Part shown: positions 18,877 through 26,894 of the stretch, in pieces
How positions within the stretch are numbered: the stretch's first letter is position 1
Layout of the letters: every line of letters begins with the position of its first letter
Origin: Sva-07 sp963715285
GTDB lineage: Bacteria > Actinomycetota > Acidimicrobiia > Acidimicrobiales > Ilumatobacteraceae
Reading direction: 5' to 3'
Assembly (NCBI GenBank): GCA_963715285.1
Contig: CAVQRU010000006.1
Span: 1 to 64,000 of the forward strand
DNA: 64,000 nucleotides
The notes under the pieces: model-generated
What the model saw: the letters and a program-made list of their open reading frames with translations, nothing else
Databases searched by the model: none
What the model was told of the DNA's origin: nothing
Made by a program: the position numbers and the translations under genes

Positions 18877-20106
18877 ATGACGATCACCGAGACGCGCGCT
18901 GATGCCGACACGATCCTGGTCACCGAGGCGCTCGACGCGCTGCTCGCCCAGCACGATCCCGCCACGACCGACAACATCGAGTTCCGTGGCGCCCGGTACG
19001 ACGCCGGCCTGGCGTGGGTGCACTTCCCGAAGGGCTACGGAGGCCTCGGCGTCCGGCCTGAACTCAACAAGCTCGTCGAGACACGCCTGCGCGAGGCCGG
19101 TGCGAAGCCGACCGATCCCAGCACGTTCTTCATGGCACTCGCGGGCCCGACGATCGTCACCCACGGCAGCGACGAGGCCAAGGAGCGCTTCCTGCGCCCG
19201 ATGTTCACCGGTGAGGAGCGCTGGTGCCAGCTGTTCTCCGAGCCGGGTGCCGGCTCCGACTTCGCCGGGCTGGCCACGAAGGCCGAGCGCGACGGCGACG
19301 AGTGGATCGTCAACGGCCAGAAGGTGTGGAACACGATGGCGCACATCGCCGACTTCGGCATGCTCGTCACGCGCACGGATCCGGAGGCGCCCAAGCACAA
19401 GGGGATGACCTACTTCGCGCTCGACATGCGCGCCCCCGGCGTCGAGGTGCGCCCGCTGCGCCAGATCACCGGCGAGGCCGAGTTCAACGAGGTCTACATG
19501 ACCGACGCCCGGGTGCCCGACGCGCACCGCATCGGCGAGGTCGGCGAGGGCTGGCGTGCCAGTCTCACGACGCTGATGAACGAGCGCAATGCGATCGGCA
19601 CCGGCAGTGGCGCCGGCAGCGGTTCGGTCGCCCGCCGTGGAGCGGCAGCGAACGACGCCGTCGAGATCTGGAAGACGCTCGACCCGTCGGAGCAGGACGG
19701 CGCCCGCAAGGACCGACTGATGCAGCTGTGGTGCCAGGCCGAGGTCAACCGGCTCACGAACCGGCGCGCCGGGGAGAACGCGAAGGCGGGCAACCCCGGA
19801 CCGGAGATGACGATCGCCAAGCTCGCGTTCTCCGAACTGAACAAGCCGCTGTACGAGTTCTGCATCGACCTGATGGGTGCCGATGCGCTCGTCGGGTACG
19901 ACTACACGTTCCGCCGCCCCGGCGACCTCGACGTCACCGGCACGATGCACGGCACCCGCTACTCGTTCCTGCGGGTGCGGGCGAACTCGATCGAGGGTGG
20001 CACGTCGGAGATCCTCCGCAACATCATCGGCGAGCAGGTCCTCGGTCTCCCGGGCGAGCCCCGCGTCGACAAGTCGGTCCCCTGGAACGAGGTCCCCCGC
20101 AACTGA
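18877..20106 (+). CDS. Acyl-CoA dehydrogenase family protein
   Basis: The 409-residue flavoprotein has the ACAD layout: an N-terminal helical domain (FPKGYGGLGVRPE), middle beta domain (LFSEPGAGSDFAGLATKA, VNGQKVWNTMAH) and C-terminal helices ending in SIEGGTSEILRNIIGEQVLGLP. It oxidises an acyl-CoA to the enoyl-CoA with electron transfer to ETF. Chain-length specificity cannot be read. The N-terminal domain looks shorter than in canonical ACADs. ATG 18877 follows a CAGACT hexamer; the frame is open further upstream through the repeat. It is monocistronic between ftsY and ffh, which splits the usual SRP neighbourhood. Confidence 0.88.
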   Translation: MTITETRADADTILVTEALDALLAQHDPATTDNIEFRGARYDAGLAWVHFPKGYGGLGVRPELNKLVETRLREAGAKPTDPSTFFMALAGPTIVTHGSDEAKERFLRPMFTGEERWCQLFSEPGAGSDFAGLATKAERDGDEWIVNGQKVWNTMAHIADFGMLVTRTDPEAPKHKGMTYFALDMRAPGVEVRPLRQITGEAEFNEVYMTDARVPDAHRIGEVGEGWRASLTTLMNERNAIGTGSGAGSGSVARRGAAANDAVEIWKTLDPSEQDGARKDRLMQLWCQAEVNRLTNRRAGENAKAGNPGPEMTIAKLAFSELNKPLYEFCIDLMGADALVGYDYTFRRPGDLDVTGTMHGTRYSFLRVRANSIEGGTSEILRNIIGEQVLGLPGEPRVDKSVPWNEVPRN

Positions 20107-20135
20107 CCGGCCGGCCCGCCGCGGGCGGCTCCGAC

Positions 20136-20168
20136 AATGAGACGCGGGGTCTGACCCCGTGTCTCATT
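20136..20168. terminator. Hairpin with GGGGTCTGACCCC core after the acyl-CoA dehydrogenase
   Basis: AATGAGAC and CGGGG (20136-20148) pair with CCCCG and GTCTCATT (20155-20168) around TCTGA. The core GGGGTCTGACC also occurs in the hairpin at 24455-24487. It probably terminates the upstream gene, ending 35 bp before ffh. Confidence 0.6.
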
Positions 20169-20187
20169 CGGGTTCGGGACCCTCCGG

Positions 20188-20193
20188 TAGCCT
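20188..20193 (+). promoter_or_regulatory. Candidate -10 hexamer for ffh (leaderless)
   Basis: TAGCCT ends 10 nt before the ffh ATG. Confidence 0.55.
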
Positions 20194-20203
20194 CATTCGT
20201 CTG

Positions 20204-21649
20204 ATGTTCGACAATCTCTCCACCCGACTCGAAGGCATCGTCAAGAAGATCCGCGGCAAGGGTCGCCTGACGGAGGCCGACGTCGACGAGGTGATGAAGG
20301 AGATCCGCACCGCGCTCCTCGAGGCCGACGTCAACGTCACCGTCGTCCGCTCGATCTGCAACCGGATCCGCGAGACCGCGATCGGTGCGACCCGCTCGTC
20401 GGCCCTCGACCCCGCCCAACAGGTGGTCAAGGCGGTCAACGACGAGTTGACCCGGGCGCTCGGCGGCGAGACCCTCGCGATCACCTACGCGTCCAAGCCG
20501 CCCACCGTGGTGCTCATGGCCGGTCTGCAGGGCTCCGGCAAGACCACCAACTCCGCCAAACTCGCCGCCTGGTTCAAGGGCCAGGGTCGTCAGCCGCTGC
20601 TCGTCGGTGCCGACCTCCAGCGTCCGGCCGCCGTCGAGCAGCTCCGCACGCTCGGTCGTCAGATCGACGTGCCGGTGTTCTCCGACCCGTCCGATCCGGT
20701 GCGGGCGTCCGCGGCGGGCCTCGAGGAGGCGAAGCGCCTCGGGCGTGACGTCGTGATCGTCGACACCGCGGGCCGTCTGTCGATCGACGCCGAGATGATG
20801 GAGCAGGTCCGACAGATCTCCGCCGCCGTCGATCCCGACTACACCTTCCTCGTCGTCGACGCGATGACCGGCCAGGACGCGGTCCAGACCGCCGAGGTGT
20901 TCCACGAGACCCTCCAGATCGACGCCGTGATCATGTCGAAGATGGACGGCGACGCTCGCGGCGGTGCGGCGCTGTCGGTCAAGGAGGTCATCGGTCGCCC
21001 GATCGCCTTCGCGTCCACCGGCGAGAAGCTCACCGAGTTCGAACAGTTCCATCCGGATCGCATGGCGGGCCGGATCCTCGGCATGGGCGACATGCTCACG
21101 CTGATCGAGCAGGCCGAGCGGGCCTTCGAGGCCGACCAGGCCGAGCAGGCGGCCGCGAAGTTGATGGAGGGCCAGTTCACCCTCGACGACTTCCTCGAGC
21201 AGATGCAGCAGATCAAGAAGATGGGATCGCTCGGCAGCCTGATGGGGATGATGCCGGGCGTGCCGAAGGAGCTCAAGGGCGCCAAGATCGACGACGACGA
21301 CCTCAAGCCGATCGAGGCGATCATCCGGGCGATGACCCCCGAGGAACGCGCCCAACCCGTGATCATCAACGGGAGCCGTCGCCAGCGCATCGCCACCGGA
21401 TCGGGTACCCAGGTCGGCGACGTCAACCGCCTCGTCAAGCAATTCGGCGAGATGCAGAAGATGATGAAGAAGATGGGAATGGCCGGTCAGAAGCCCGGGA
21501 AGAAGGGCAAGAAGGGTCGCAAGGGCGGCGGCCCCAAGGGTCGTGGGCTCCCTCCGGGCCTGCTCGATCCCAACGCCACCGGCGGCATGGATCTCCCCGG
21601 TCTGCCCGGCACGCCCAACATGCCGGGTCTGCCCGGTCTGCCCCGCTGA
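20204..21649 (+). CDS. ffh: Signal recognition particle protein Ffh
   Basis: The 481-residue SRP54 GTPase begins MFDNLSTRLEGIVKKIRGKG and has N, G and M domains. The G domain shows GLQGSGKTTNSAKLA, VDTAGRLSIDAEM and SKMDGDARGG; the methionine-rich M domain binds signal peptides and 4.5S RNA. A lysine-rich stretch (about 425-445) and a Gly/Pro/Leu-rich tail with repeated LPGLPG extend the C-terminus. The open frame starts 15 codons earlier, but ATG 20204 matches Ffh and follows TAGCCT. No SRP RNA gene was recognised nearby. Confidence 0.96.
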   Translation: MFDNLSTRLEGIVKKIRGKGRLTEADVDEVMKEIRTALLEADVNVTVVRSICNRIRETAIGATRSSALDPAQQVVKAVNDELTRALGGETLAITYASKPPTVVLMAGLQGSGKTTNSAKLAAWFKGQGRQPLLVGADLQRPAAVEQLRTLGRQIDVPVFSDPSDPVRASAAGLEEAKRLGRDVVIVDTAGRLSIDAEMMEQVRQISAAVDPDYTFLVVDAMTGQDAVQTAEVFHETLQIDAVIMSKMDGDARGGAALSVKEVIGRPIAFASTGEKLTEFEQFHPDRMAGRILGMGDMLTLIEQAERAFEADQAEQAAAKLMEGQFTLDDFLEQMQQIKKMGSLGSLMGMMPGVPKELKGAKIDDDDLKPIEAIIRAMTPEERAQPVIINGSRRQRIATGSGTQVGDVNRLVKQFGEMQKMMKKMGMAGQKPGKKGKKGRKGGGPKGRGLPPGLLDPNATGGMDLPGLPGTPNMPGLPGLPR

Positions 21650-21745
21650 ACCCGCGTCGCCCGACCCGTCGCGCCGCGAGGGGATCCTTCCCGGCGCCGC
21701 TAACCTTGCGACGTTCTCATTTGCACCCAGGAGTATCGATTTCAG

Positions 21746-22018
21746 ATGGCAGTCAAGCTGCGCCTCACCCGCATCGGCAAGAAGAAGCAACCGCAGTACC
21801 GCATCGTGGTTGCGGACTCCCGCTCGCCCCGCGACGGACGGTTCATCGAGATCCTCGGGCACTACGACCCGCGCCAGGATCCCTCGGTGCTCACCGTCGA
21901 CAACGACAAGGCCGTGAAGTGGCTGGCTGACGGCGCTCAGCCCACCGAGCGCGTGGCCAAGTTGCTGCAGATCTCGGGTGCCATCGAGCAGTTCGAGGCC
22001 GCCAAGGCGTCGAAGTGA
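21746..22018 (+). CDS. rpsP: 30S ribosomal protein S16
   Basis: The 90-residue protein begins MAVKLRLTRIGKKKQPQYRI and contains DGRFIEILGHYDPR, diagnostic for S16. It has a real leader with AGGAG about 13 nt upstream and a TAACCT hexamer near 21702, unlike the leaderless genes. It heads the conserved rpsP-khpA-rimM-trmD-rplS cluster, and its stop overlaps khpA (GTGA). Confidence 0.96.
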   Translation: MAVKLRLTRIGKKKQPQYRIVVADSRSPRDGRFIEILGHYDPRQDPSVLTVDNDKAVKWLADGAQPTERVAKLLQISGAIEQFEAAKASK

Positions 22019-22302
22019 GCGACGTCGACACCGACCCGACCATCGAGAGCGACGAGGTCGCACCGACCGCCGTTGCCGTCCTCACGCACATCGTGAAGTC
22101 GATCGTCGACGATCCCGACGCCGTGACCGTGGAGGTCGACGACTCGGGTCGTCGCACCACGCTGAACGTTCGCTGCGGTGAGGGTGACCTCGGCCGCGTG
22201 ATCGGCCGCCGTGGCCGCACCGCCGCCAGCATTCGCACCGTGGCCCGCGCGGCCGCGAGCAAAGACGGTGTCGAGGTCGACATCGAGTTCCTCGACGACT
22301 GA
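22015..22302 (+). CDS. khpA: KH-domain RNA-binding protein KhpA
   Basis: The 95-residue protein carries a single type II KH domain with the nucleic-acid-binding loop VIGRRGRTAASIRTVARAAA (GxxG as GRRG). KhpA, often with KhpB, binds RNA and affects cell elongation in Gram-positive bacteria. An acidic N-terminal extension of about 16 residues precedes the domain. The GTG start overlaps the rpsP stop by 4 bp, implying coupled translation, and the position between rpsP and rimM is conserved. Confidence 0.92.
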   Translation: MSDVDTDPTIESDEVAPTAVAVLTHIVKSIVDDPDAVTVEVDDSGRRTTLNVRCGEGDLGRVIGRRGRTAASIRTVARAAASKDGVEVDIEFLDD

Positions 22303-22308
22303 GTCGAC

Positions 22309-22791
22309 TTGTCCGACGACGACCTGCTCGAAGTCGGCCACATCCGGCGAGCCCACGGTCTCCGGGGCGAGGTGTTCGTCCAGTTGCTCTCCGATTCCGA
22401 CGTCCGGGTGGCGCCGGGAGCCGAGTTGTTCGCCGGCGACACCAGACTGGTGGTCGAATCCTCCCGGGTCGCCTCGAACGGTCGCCGGGTGGTCAAATTC
22501 GCCCAGATCCACGACCGCACGTCCGCCGAGGCGTACGCGAACCAGCTCCTGCGCGGCCGACCGCTCGACGATCCCGACGCGCTCTGGGTGCACGAACTGA
22601 TCGGCCGACGCGTCGTCGAGGTCGACGGCACCGAGCACGGCGAGTGTGTCTCCGTGATCGCCAATCCCGCCGCTGATCTGCTCGAACTCGACTCGGGTGC
22701 GCTCGTCCCGTCGAACTTCGTGGTCTCGAACTCCGACGGTGTCATCGTCGTCGACACACCCGAGGGGCTCTTCGACCTCGGCTCGTCATGA
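22309..22791 (+). CDS. rimM: 16S rRNA processing protein RimM
   Basis: The 160-residue protein has the N-terminal RimM motif VGHIRRAHGLRGEVFVQ and a C-terminal PRC-barrel domain (LIGRRVVEVDG, LLELDSGALVPSNFV). RimM helps assemble the 30S head around S19. The start is TTG 22309, six bp after khpA; no ATG or GTG preserves the motif. Its stop overlaps the trmD ATG (ATGA). Confidence 0.93.
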   Translation: MSDDDLLEVGHIRRAHGLRGEVFVQLLSDSDVRVAPGAELFAGDTRLVVESSRVASNGRRVVKFAQIHDRTSAEAYANQLLRGRPLDDPDALWVHELIGRRVVEVDGTEHGECVSVIANPAADLLELDSGALVPSNFVVSNSDGVIVVDTPEGLFDLGSS

Positions 22792-23534
22792 CCGGCACGC
22801 TGCGCATCGACGTCTTCTCGCTGTTCCCGTCGCTGGTCGACGACTTCTGCTCCGAGAGCCTGCTCGGCAAGGCCCGCGGCCAGGGCCTGCTCGACCTGCG
22901 GTGCCATGACATCCGAGAGCAGACCACCGACGTGCACCGCACGGTCGACGATGCTCCGTTCGGCGGCGGGGCCGGAATGGTCATGCGGGCGCAGCCGATC
23001 TTCGACGCGGTGGAGTCGGTCGATCCGCCCCGGCCGCTGTTCCTGCTCGGTCCGGGTGGCCGTCGCTTCGACCAGGCCCTCGCCGACGAACTGGCAGCAG
23101 GAACCGGATTCAGCCTCCTGTGCGGGCGGTACGAAGGCGTCGACCACCGGGTCCGCGAGCATCTGGTCGACGGCGAGATCAGCGTCGGCGACGTGGTGCT
23201 CAGCGGGGGAGAGGTCGCGGCATGCCTGGTGATCGAGGCCGTGACCCGGTTGCGCGACGGAGCGATGGGCAATGCGGCCAGCCCGGTGACCGAGAGCTTC
23301 GGCGAGTCGGGCCTGTTGGAGGAGCCGCAGTACACGCGGCCCGCCGACTTCCGCGGCTGGTCGGTGCCCGAGGTCTTGCGCAGCGGCGACCACGCACGAA
23401 TCGAGCGGTGGCGGCGTGCTCAACGTCTTCACCGCACGCTTCGAGACCGACCCGACCTCATCGAGCGGCGGGGCGGTCTTTCGACAGATGACGCGCGCCT
23501 GTTGGAAGAGTTCCCTGCCGTCCCGTATCATTGA
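22788..23534 (+). CDS. trmD: tRNA (guanine(37)-N(1))-methyltransferase TrmD
   Basis: The 248-residue SPOUT methyltransferase has the trefoil-knot SAM site LLCGRYEGVDHRVREHLVDGE and ISVGDVVLSGGEVAA, and the early DAPFGGGAGMVMRAQP. It makes m1G37 in tRNAs reading CNN and some other codons, preventing frameshifting. The length is normal. The ATG overlaps the rimM stop. About 105 bp separate it from rplS. Confidence 0.96.
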   Translation: MTGTLRIDVFSLFPSLVDDFCSESLLGKARGQGLLDLRCHDIREQTTDVHRTVDDAPFGGGAGMVMRAQPIFDAVESVDPPRPLFLLGPGGRRFDQALADELAAGTGFSLLCGRYEGVDHRVREHLVDGEISVGDVVLSGGEVAACLVIEAVTRLRDGAMGNAASPVTESFGESGLLEEPQYTRPADFRGWSVPEVLRSGDHARIERWRRAQRLHRTLRDRPDLIERRGGLSTDDARLLEEFPAVPYH

Positions 23535-23639
23535 CGGGCCCCATCGGCGCGAGTGTGCGTCCGTGATCAGCACCTCGAATTCGCATCGGCCATCCGGCTC
23601 GCATCCAGACTCGCAGCCCCGACAACGCAGGTAGACGCC

Positions 23640-23987
23640 ATGAAAGCCACTGACCTCATCGACAACGACTCGCTCCGCGACGACATCCCCGACTTCCAGG
23701 CGGGTGACGAGCTCAAGGTGCACGTCCGCGTCGTCGAGGGCGGCAAGGAGCGCATCCAGGTGTTCCAGGGCGACGTGATCGGCCGCCAGGGCGGCGGGCT
23801 GCAGGAGACCTACACGGTCCGCAAGCTCAGCTACGGCGTCGGCGTCGAGCGCACGTTCCCGTTGCACACCCCGACCGTGCAGAAGATCGAGGTCGTCAAG
23901 CGAGGCGATGTCCGCCGGGCGAAGCTGTACTACCTGCGCGATCGCAAGGGCAAGGCGGCGAAGATCCGCGAGAAGCGCGACTTCTGA
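23640..23987 (+). CDS. rplS: 50S ribosomal protein L19
   Basis: The 115-residue protein contains FQAGDELKVHVRVVEGGKERIQVFQG and PLHTPTVQKIEVVKRGDVRRAKLYYLR, diagnostic for L19 at the subunit interface. The frame opens 29 codons earlier, but MKATDLIDND at 23640 is the conserved start. It follows trmD as usual. In many actinobacteria lepB and rnhB come next; here only yraN follows, after a short hairpin. Confidence 0.95.
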   Translation: MKATDLIDNDSLRDDIPDFQAGDELKVHVRVVEGGKERIQVFQGDVIGRQGGGLQETYTVRKLSYGVGVERTFPLHTPTVQKIEVVKRGDVRRAKLYYLRDRKGKAAKIREKRDF

Positions 23988-24003
23988 GTCACCAGCGCTG
24001 ATC

Positions 24004-24021
24004 GGACGCAACGCTGCGTCC
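24004..24021 (+). terminator. Hairpin after rplS
   Basis: A perfect 7-bp stem (GGACGCA at 24004-24010, TGCGTCC at 24015-24021) with a 4-nt loop lies 16 bp after the rplS stop. There is no T tract; attenuation between rplS and yraN is possible. Confidence 0.45.
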
Positions 24022-24065
24022 CCCTCGGGCATCGGGCCCCTCCCATCACCCTGACGGAGGTTGCC

Positions 24066-24434
24066 GTGCCCTCACGCGTCCCACTCACACCCGATCTGTC
24101 CAACCGCTCCCGCGGGCGATGGGGCGAAGAGCTCGCCGCCGCGCACTATCGGCGTCTCGGCTACGAGATCCTCGACCGCAACTGGCGAACGGCGACCGGC
24201 GAACTCGATCTCGTCGTACGCGCCGGAACCACCATCGTGTTCAGCGAGGTCAAGGCCCGCCGCACCGATCGCTTCGGTCCCGCAGCGTCCGCGGTCACGA
24301 TCGAGAAGCAGCGGCGCATCCGCCATCTCGCCGTCGAGTGGCTGCGCGCCAACGAGCTGCGCGCCGATTCGATCCGGTTCGACGTCGTCGCCATCACCGG
24401 CACCCGGCTCGAGCTCATCACCGCCGCCTTCTGA
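24066..24434 (+). CDS. yraN: YraN/UPF0102 nuclease-fold protein
   Basis: The 122-residue protein has the UPF0102 pattern: RGRWGEELAAAHYRRLGYEILDRN, then TGELDLVV and VFSEVKAR, matching an endonuclease-like PD-(D/E)xK fold with acidic residues and Lys in order. The biological role is not settled. GTG 24066 has GGAGG about 8 nt upstream. It closes the rpsP-rplS cluster and converges on a small membrane-peptide gene. Confidence 0.88.
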   Translation: MPSRVPLTPDLSNRSRGRWGEELAAAHYRRLGYEILDRNWRTATGELDLVVRAGTTIVFSEVKARRTDRFGPAASAVTIEKQRRIRHLAVEWLRANELRADSIRFDVVAITGTRLELITAAF

Positions 24435-24454
24435 CCGGACGAGCGAGCGCGACA

Positions 24455-24487
24455 TCTGGGGTCTGACCCGGGATGTCCGACCCCAGA
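24455..24487. terminator. Bidirectional hairpin with GGGGTCTGACC core
   Basis: TCTGGGGTC (24455-24463) and GACCCCAGA (24479-24487) form a 9-bp perfect stem between yraN and the convergent small gene at 24496. It shares GGGGTCTGACC with the hairpin at 20136-20168. Confidence 0.6.
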
Positions 24488-24495
24488 GGTCACGG

Positions 24496-24606
24496 TCAGC
24501 CGGCGGCGGCCCAGATCAGCAGACCGAGGGAGACGACGAGAGCGGCGACGACGAGGACGTAGTCGGCGGGCTTCGCCTTGAACTTCCGGTACGGGTTGTA
24601 TCCCAC
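24496..24606 (-). CDS. 36-residue single-pass membrane peptide
   Basis: On the minus strand, GTG 24606 opens a 36-codon frame: VGYNPYRKFKAKPADY followed by one hydrophobic helix (VLVVAALVVSLGLLIWAAAG) and a stop. The layout, a short basic cytoplasmic head ending in a Tyr and then a perfect transmembrane span, is what a real small membrane protein looks like. GATACT, a near-match to the -10 pattern, ends 7 nt upstream. It is divergent from the enoyl-CoA hydratase gene and has a shared hairpin at its 3' end. Function unknown. Confidence 0.7.
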   Translation of the reverse strand: MGYNPYRKFKAKPADYVLVVAALVVSLGLLIWAAAG

Positions 24607-24615
24607 GGCGCTCAG

Positions 24616-24621
24616 TATCGT
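24616..24621 (+). promoter_or_regulatory. Candidate -10 hexamer for the enoyl-CoA hydratase (leaderless)
   Basis: TATCGT ends 8 nt before the ATG at 24630. Confidence 0.5.
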
Positions 24622-24629
24622 CGGCCGAC

Positions 24630-25427
24630 ATGACCACCGACACCCGCGAGCTCGAATCGATCACCGTCGAACGCACCGACGGGGTGGTCACGATCACCCT
24701 GCGTCGGCCGGAGAAGAAGAACGCCGCGGACGCCGCGATGTGGAACGAACTCCTCGCCGAGTTCCGTGCGATCGCCGGCAACCCGACCGATCGTGCCGTC
24801 GTCCTCACGGGCGCGGGCGGGAACTTCTGCTCGGGTGCCGACCTGTGGCAGGGCGGGTCCGGTGAGGTCCCGCTGCACCAGCTGTCGGCGATGCGGCACA
24901 TCACCGACGTCTGTCTGGCGCTGCACCGGATCCCGCAGCCGACGATCGCCAAGGTTCGCGGCGTCGCGGTCGGTGCCGGGTTGAACATGGCGTTGGCGTG
25001 CGACCTGATCGTCGCCTCCGAGAACGCTCGGTTCTCCGAGATCTTCGCCAAGCGCGGGCTCAGCCTCGACTTCGGCGGGTCGTGGCTGCTCCCACGGCTG
25101 GTGGGCATGCACCGAGCGAAGGAACTGGCGTTGCTCGCCGAGATCATCGACGCCGATCGTGCCGCCGAGATGGGCCTCGTCAACCGGGTGCTGCCCGACG
25201 GGGAACTCGATGCCTTCGTCGACGACTGGGCCGCCCGCCTCGCCGGCGGGCCGCCGATCGCCCTGGCGATGTCGAAGCGCCTGCTCAACAACTCCCTTGC
25301 GGTCACGATGGAGGAGGCGCTCGACGACGAGGGGCTCTCCCAGACGGTCAACTTCGGCACCAGGGACACCGTCGAGGCGATCAAGGCGTTCATGGAGAAG
25401 CGCGAGCCCGTCTTCGAAGGTCGCTGA
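24630..25427 (+). CDS. Enoyl-CoA hydratase/isomerase family protein
   Basis: The 265-residue crotonase-fold enzyme has RRPEKKNAADAAM, the oxyanion-hole segment LTGAGGNFCSGADLW, VRGVAVGAGLNMALACDL, and FSEIFAKRGLSLDFGGSW. The Asp in SLDFGGS replaces the Glu common in true hydratases at this position, so an isomerase or related activity is possible. It acts on acyl-CoA thioesters in the cytoplasm. It has its own promoter and no operon partner. Confidence 0.88.
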   Translation: MTTDTRELESITVERTDGVVTITLRRPEKKNAADAAMWNELLAEFRAIAGNPTDRAVVLTGAGGNFCSGADLWQGGSGEVPLHQLSAMRHITDVCLALHRIPQPTIAKVRGVAVGAGLNMALACDLIVASENARFSEIFAKRGLSLDFGGSWLLPRLVGMHRAKELALLAEIIDADRAAEMGLVNRVLPDGELDAFVDDWAARLAGGPPIALAMSKRLLNNSLAVTMEEALDDEGLSQTVNFGTRDTVEAIKAFMEKREPVFEGR

Positions 25428-25533
25428 ACAACGTCGGCGCCCGCTGCCGCGACGGGTCCGATGTCCCTGGTGCGCAGCGACCATTCGTGCTCGACTGATG
25501 TCGAAGGATCGGTTGTCGACGGAGGGAGTCGCC

Positions 25534-26835
25534 ATGACTCGTTACACGATGTTCCGGGACCGCATCGACGCCGGGCAGCAACTGGCGAGCGTTCTCGGCC
25601 ACCTGCGAGGCCCCGACACCGTGGTCGTCGGGCTCCCGCGAGGCGGAGTTCCCGTTGCCGCTCGCGTCGCCGCAGCACTCGACGCCCCACTCGACGTCAT
25701 CCTGGTCCGCAAGCTCGGCGTGCCGTTCCAGCCCGAACTGGCGATGGGTGCCATCGGCGAGGACGACGTGCGAGTCGTCGATGCCCACATCGTGCGCATG
25801 GTCGGAGTGGGCGCCGACGAACTGGCAGCCGTCGAGCACCGTGAACGGGCCGAACTCGAGCGCCGCAGCGAGCGGTATCGGCGGGGCCGTCCGCGCACGT
25901 CACTGGCCGGGCGCACGGTCGTGGTCGTCGACGACGGGGTCGCCACCGGCTCGACCGCACGGGCCGCATGCGAGGTCGCCCGAGCCGAGGGAGCGCGTCG
26001 GGTGGTGCTGGCCGTTCCGGTCGCTCCGGCGGACTGGACCCACCGGCTCGGCCCGGCGGCCGACGAATACGTGGCGGTCGAGACGCCCGACGACTTCTCC
26101 GGCGTCGGCCAGTTCTACCGCGACTTCACACAGACCAGCGACGACGCCGTCATCGCGCTGCTCGACGACGCGGCCCGGCCGCGTCTCGTCCGCGACACCG
26201 ACATCCGGATCCCGCTCGGTGCCGTCACCCTCGACGGCCATCTGACCGTGCCGCGCGACGCCACGGGCATCGTGGTGTTCGCGCACGGGAGCGGGAGCAG
26301 CCGCCACAGCCCGCGCAACCAGCGGGTCGCGTCGGTCCTCGATCGGGCGGGACTCGCCACACTGCTCTTCGATCTGTTGACACCCGACGAGGAACGCGAT
26401 CGCAGCAACGTCTTCGACATCGAGCTCCTCGGACGACGCTTGTCCGACGTGATCCGCAGCGTCGCCACCTGGCCCGATGTGAACGGGCTGGCCGTGGGGT
26501 GCTTCGGTGCGAGCACGGGCGCTGCCGCAGCGCTGGTCGCCGCAGCGCAGCGCGACTCGACGGTCGCTGCGGTCGTCTCGCGTGGCGGTCGACCGGACCT
26601 GGCAGGAGCGCATCTCCGCGAGGTGCGGGCCCCGACGCTGCTCATCGTCGGGGGCGAGGATCGCGCGGTGCTCGAACTCAACCGCCAAGCGCTCCGGCAG
26701 TTGCGCACCGTCAGCGACCTGGTCGTCGTCCCGGGTGCGACCCACCTGTTCGAGGAACCCGGAACACTCGACGCGGCGGCCGGTCTGGCACGGGACTGGT
26801 TCCTCACGCACCTGGAAGGGTCGGGCCGCCGATAG
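25534..26835 (+). CDS. Phosphoribosyltransferase / alpha-beta hydrolase fusion
   Basis: The 433-residue protein joins two domains. Residues 1-210 are a type I phosphoribosyltransferase with VVGLPRGGVPVA and the PRPP loop VVVVDDGVATGSTARAA. Residues 220-433 are an alpha/beta hydrolase of the dienelactone-hydrolase type with VFAHGSGSSRHSPRN, nucleophile GCFGASTGAAAA, LLIVGGEDRAV and the late His in PGATHLF. The fusion recurs in actinobacteria and proteobacteria but its reaction is unknown to me. GGAGGG precedes the ATG. It is followed by SulP after 59 bp, on the same strand. Confidence 0.88.
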   Translation: MTRYTMFRDRIDAGQQLASVLGHLRGPDTVVVGLPRGGVPVAARVAAALDAPLDVILVRKLGVPFQPELAMGAIGEDDVRVVDAHIVRMVGVGADELAAVEHRERAELERRSERYRRGRPRTSLAGRTVVVVDDGVATGSTARAACEVARAEGARRVVLAVPVAPADWTHRLGPAADEYVAVETPDDFSGVGQFYRDFTQTSDDAVIALLDDAARPRLVRDTDIRIPLGAVTLDGHLTVPRDATGIVVFAHGSGSSRHSPRNQRVASVLDRAGLATLLFDLLTPDEERDRSNVFDIELLGRRLSDVIRSVATWPDVNGLAVGCFGASTGAAAALVAAAQRDSTVAAVVSRGGRPDLAGAHLREVRAPTLLIVGGEDRAVLELNRQALRQLRTVSDLVVVPGATHLFEEPGTLDAAAGLARDWFLTHLEGSGRR

Positions 26836-26894
26836 CGTGACCCCTTCGAGCGCCTGAGTTGCAGTTGGCGTTGACCGCCGATTCCCGAGGTGCC

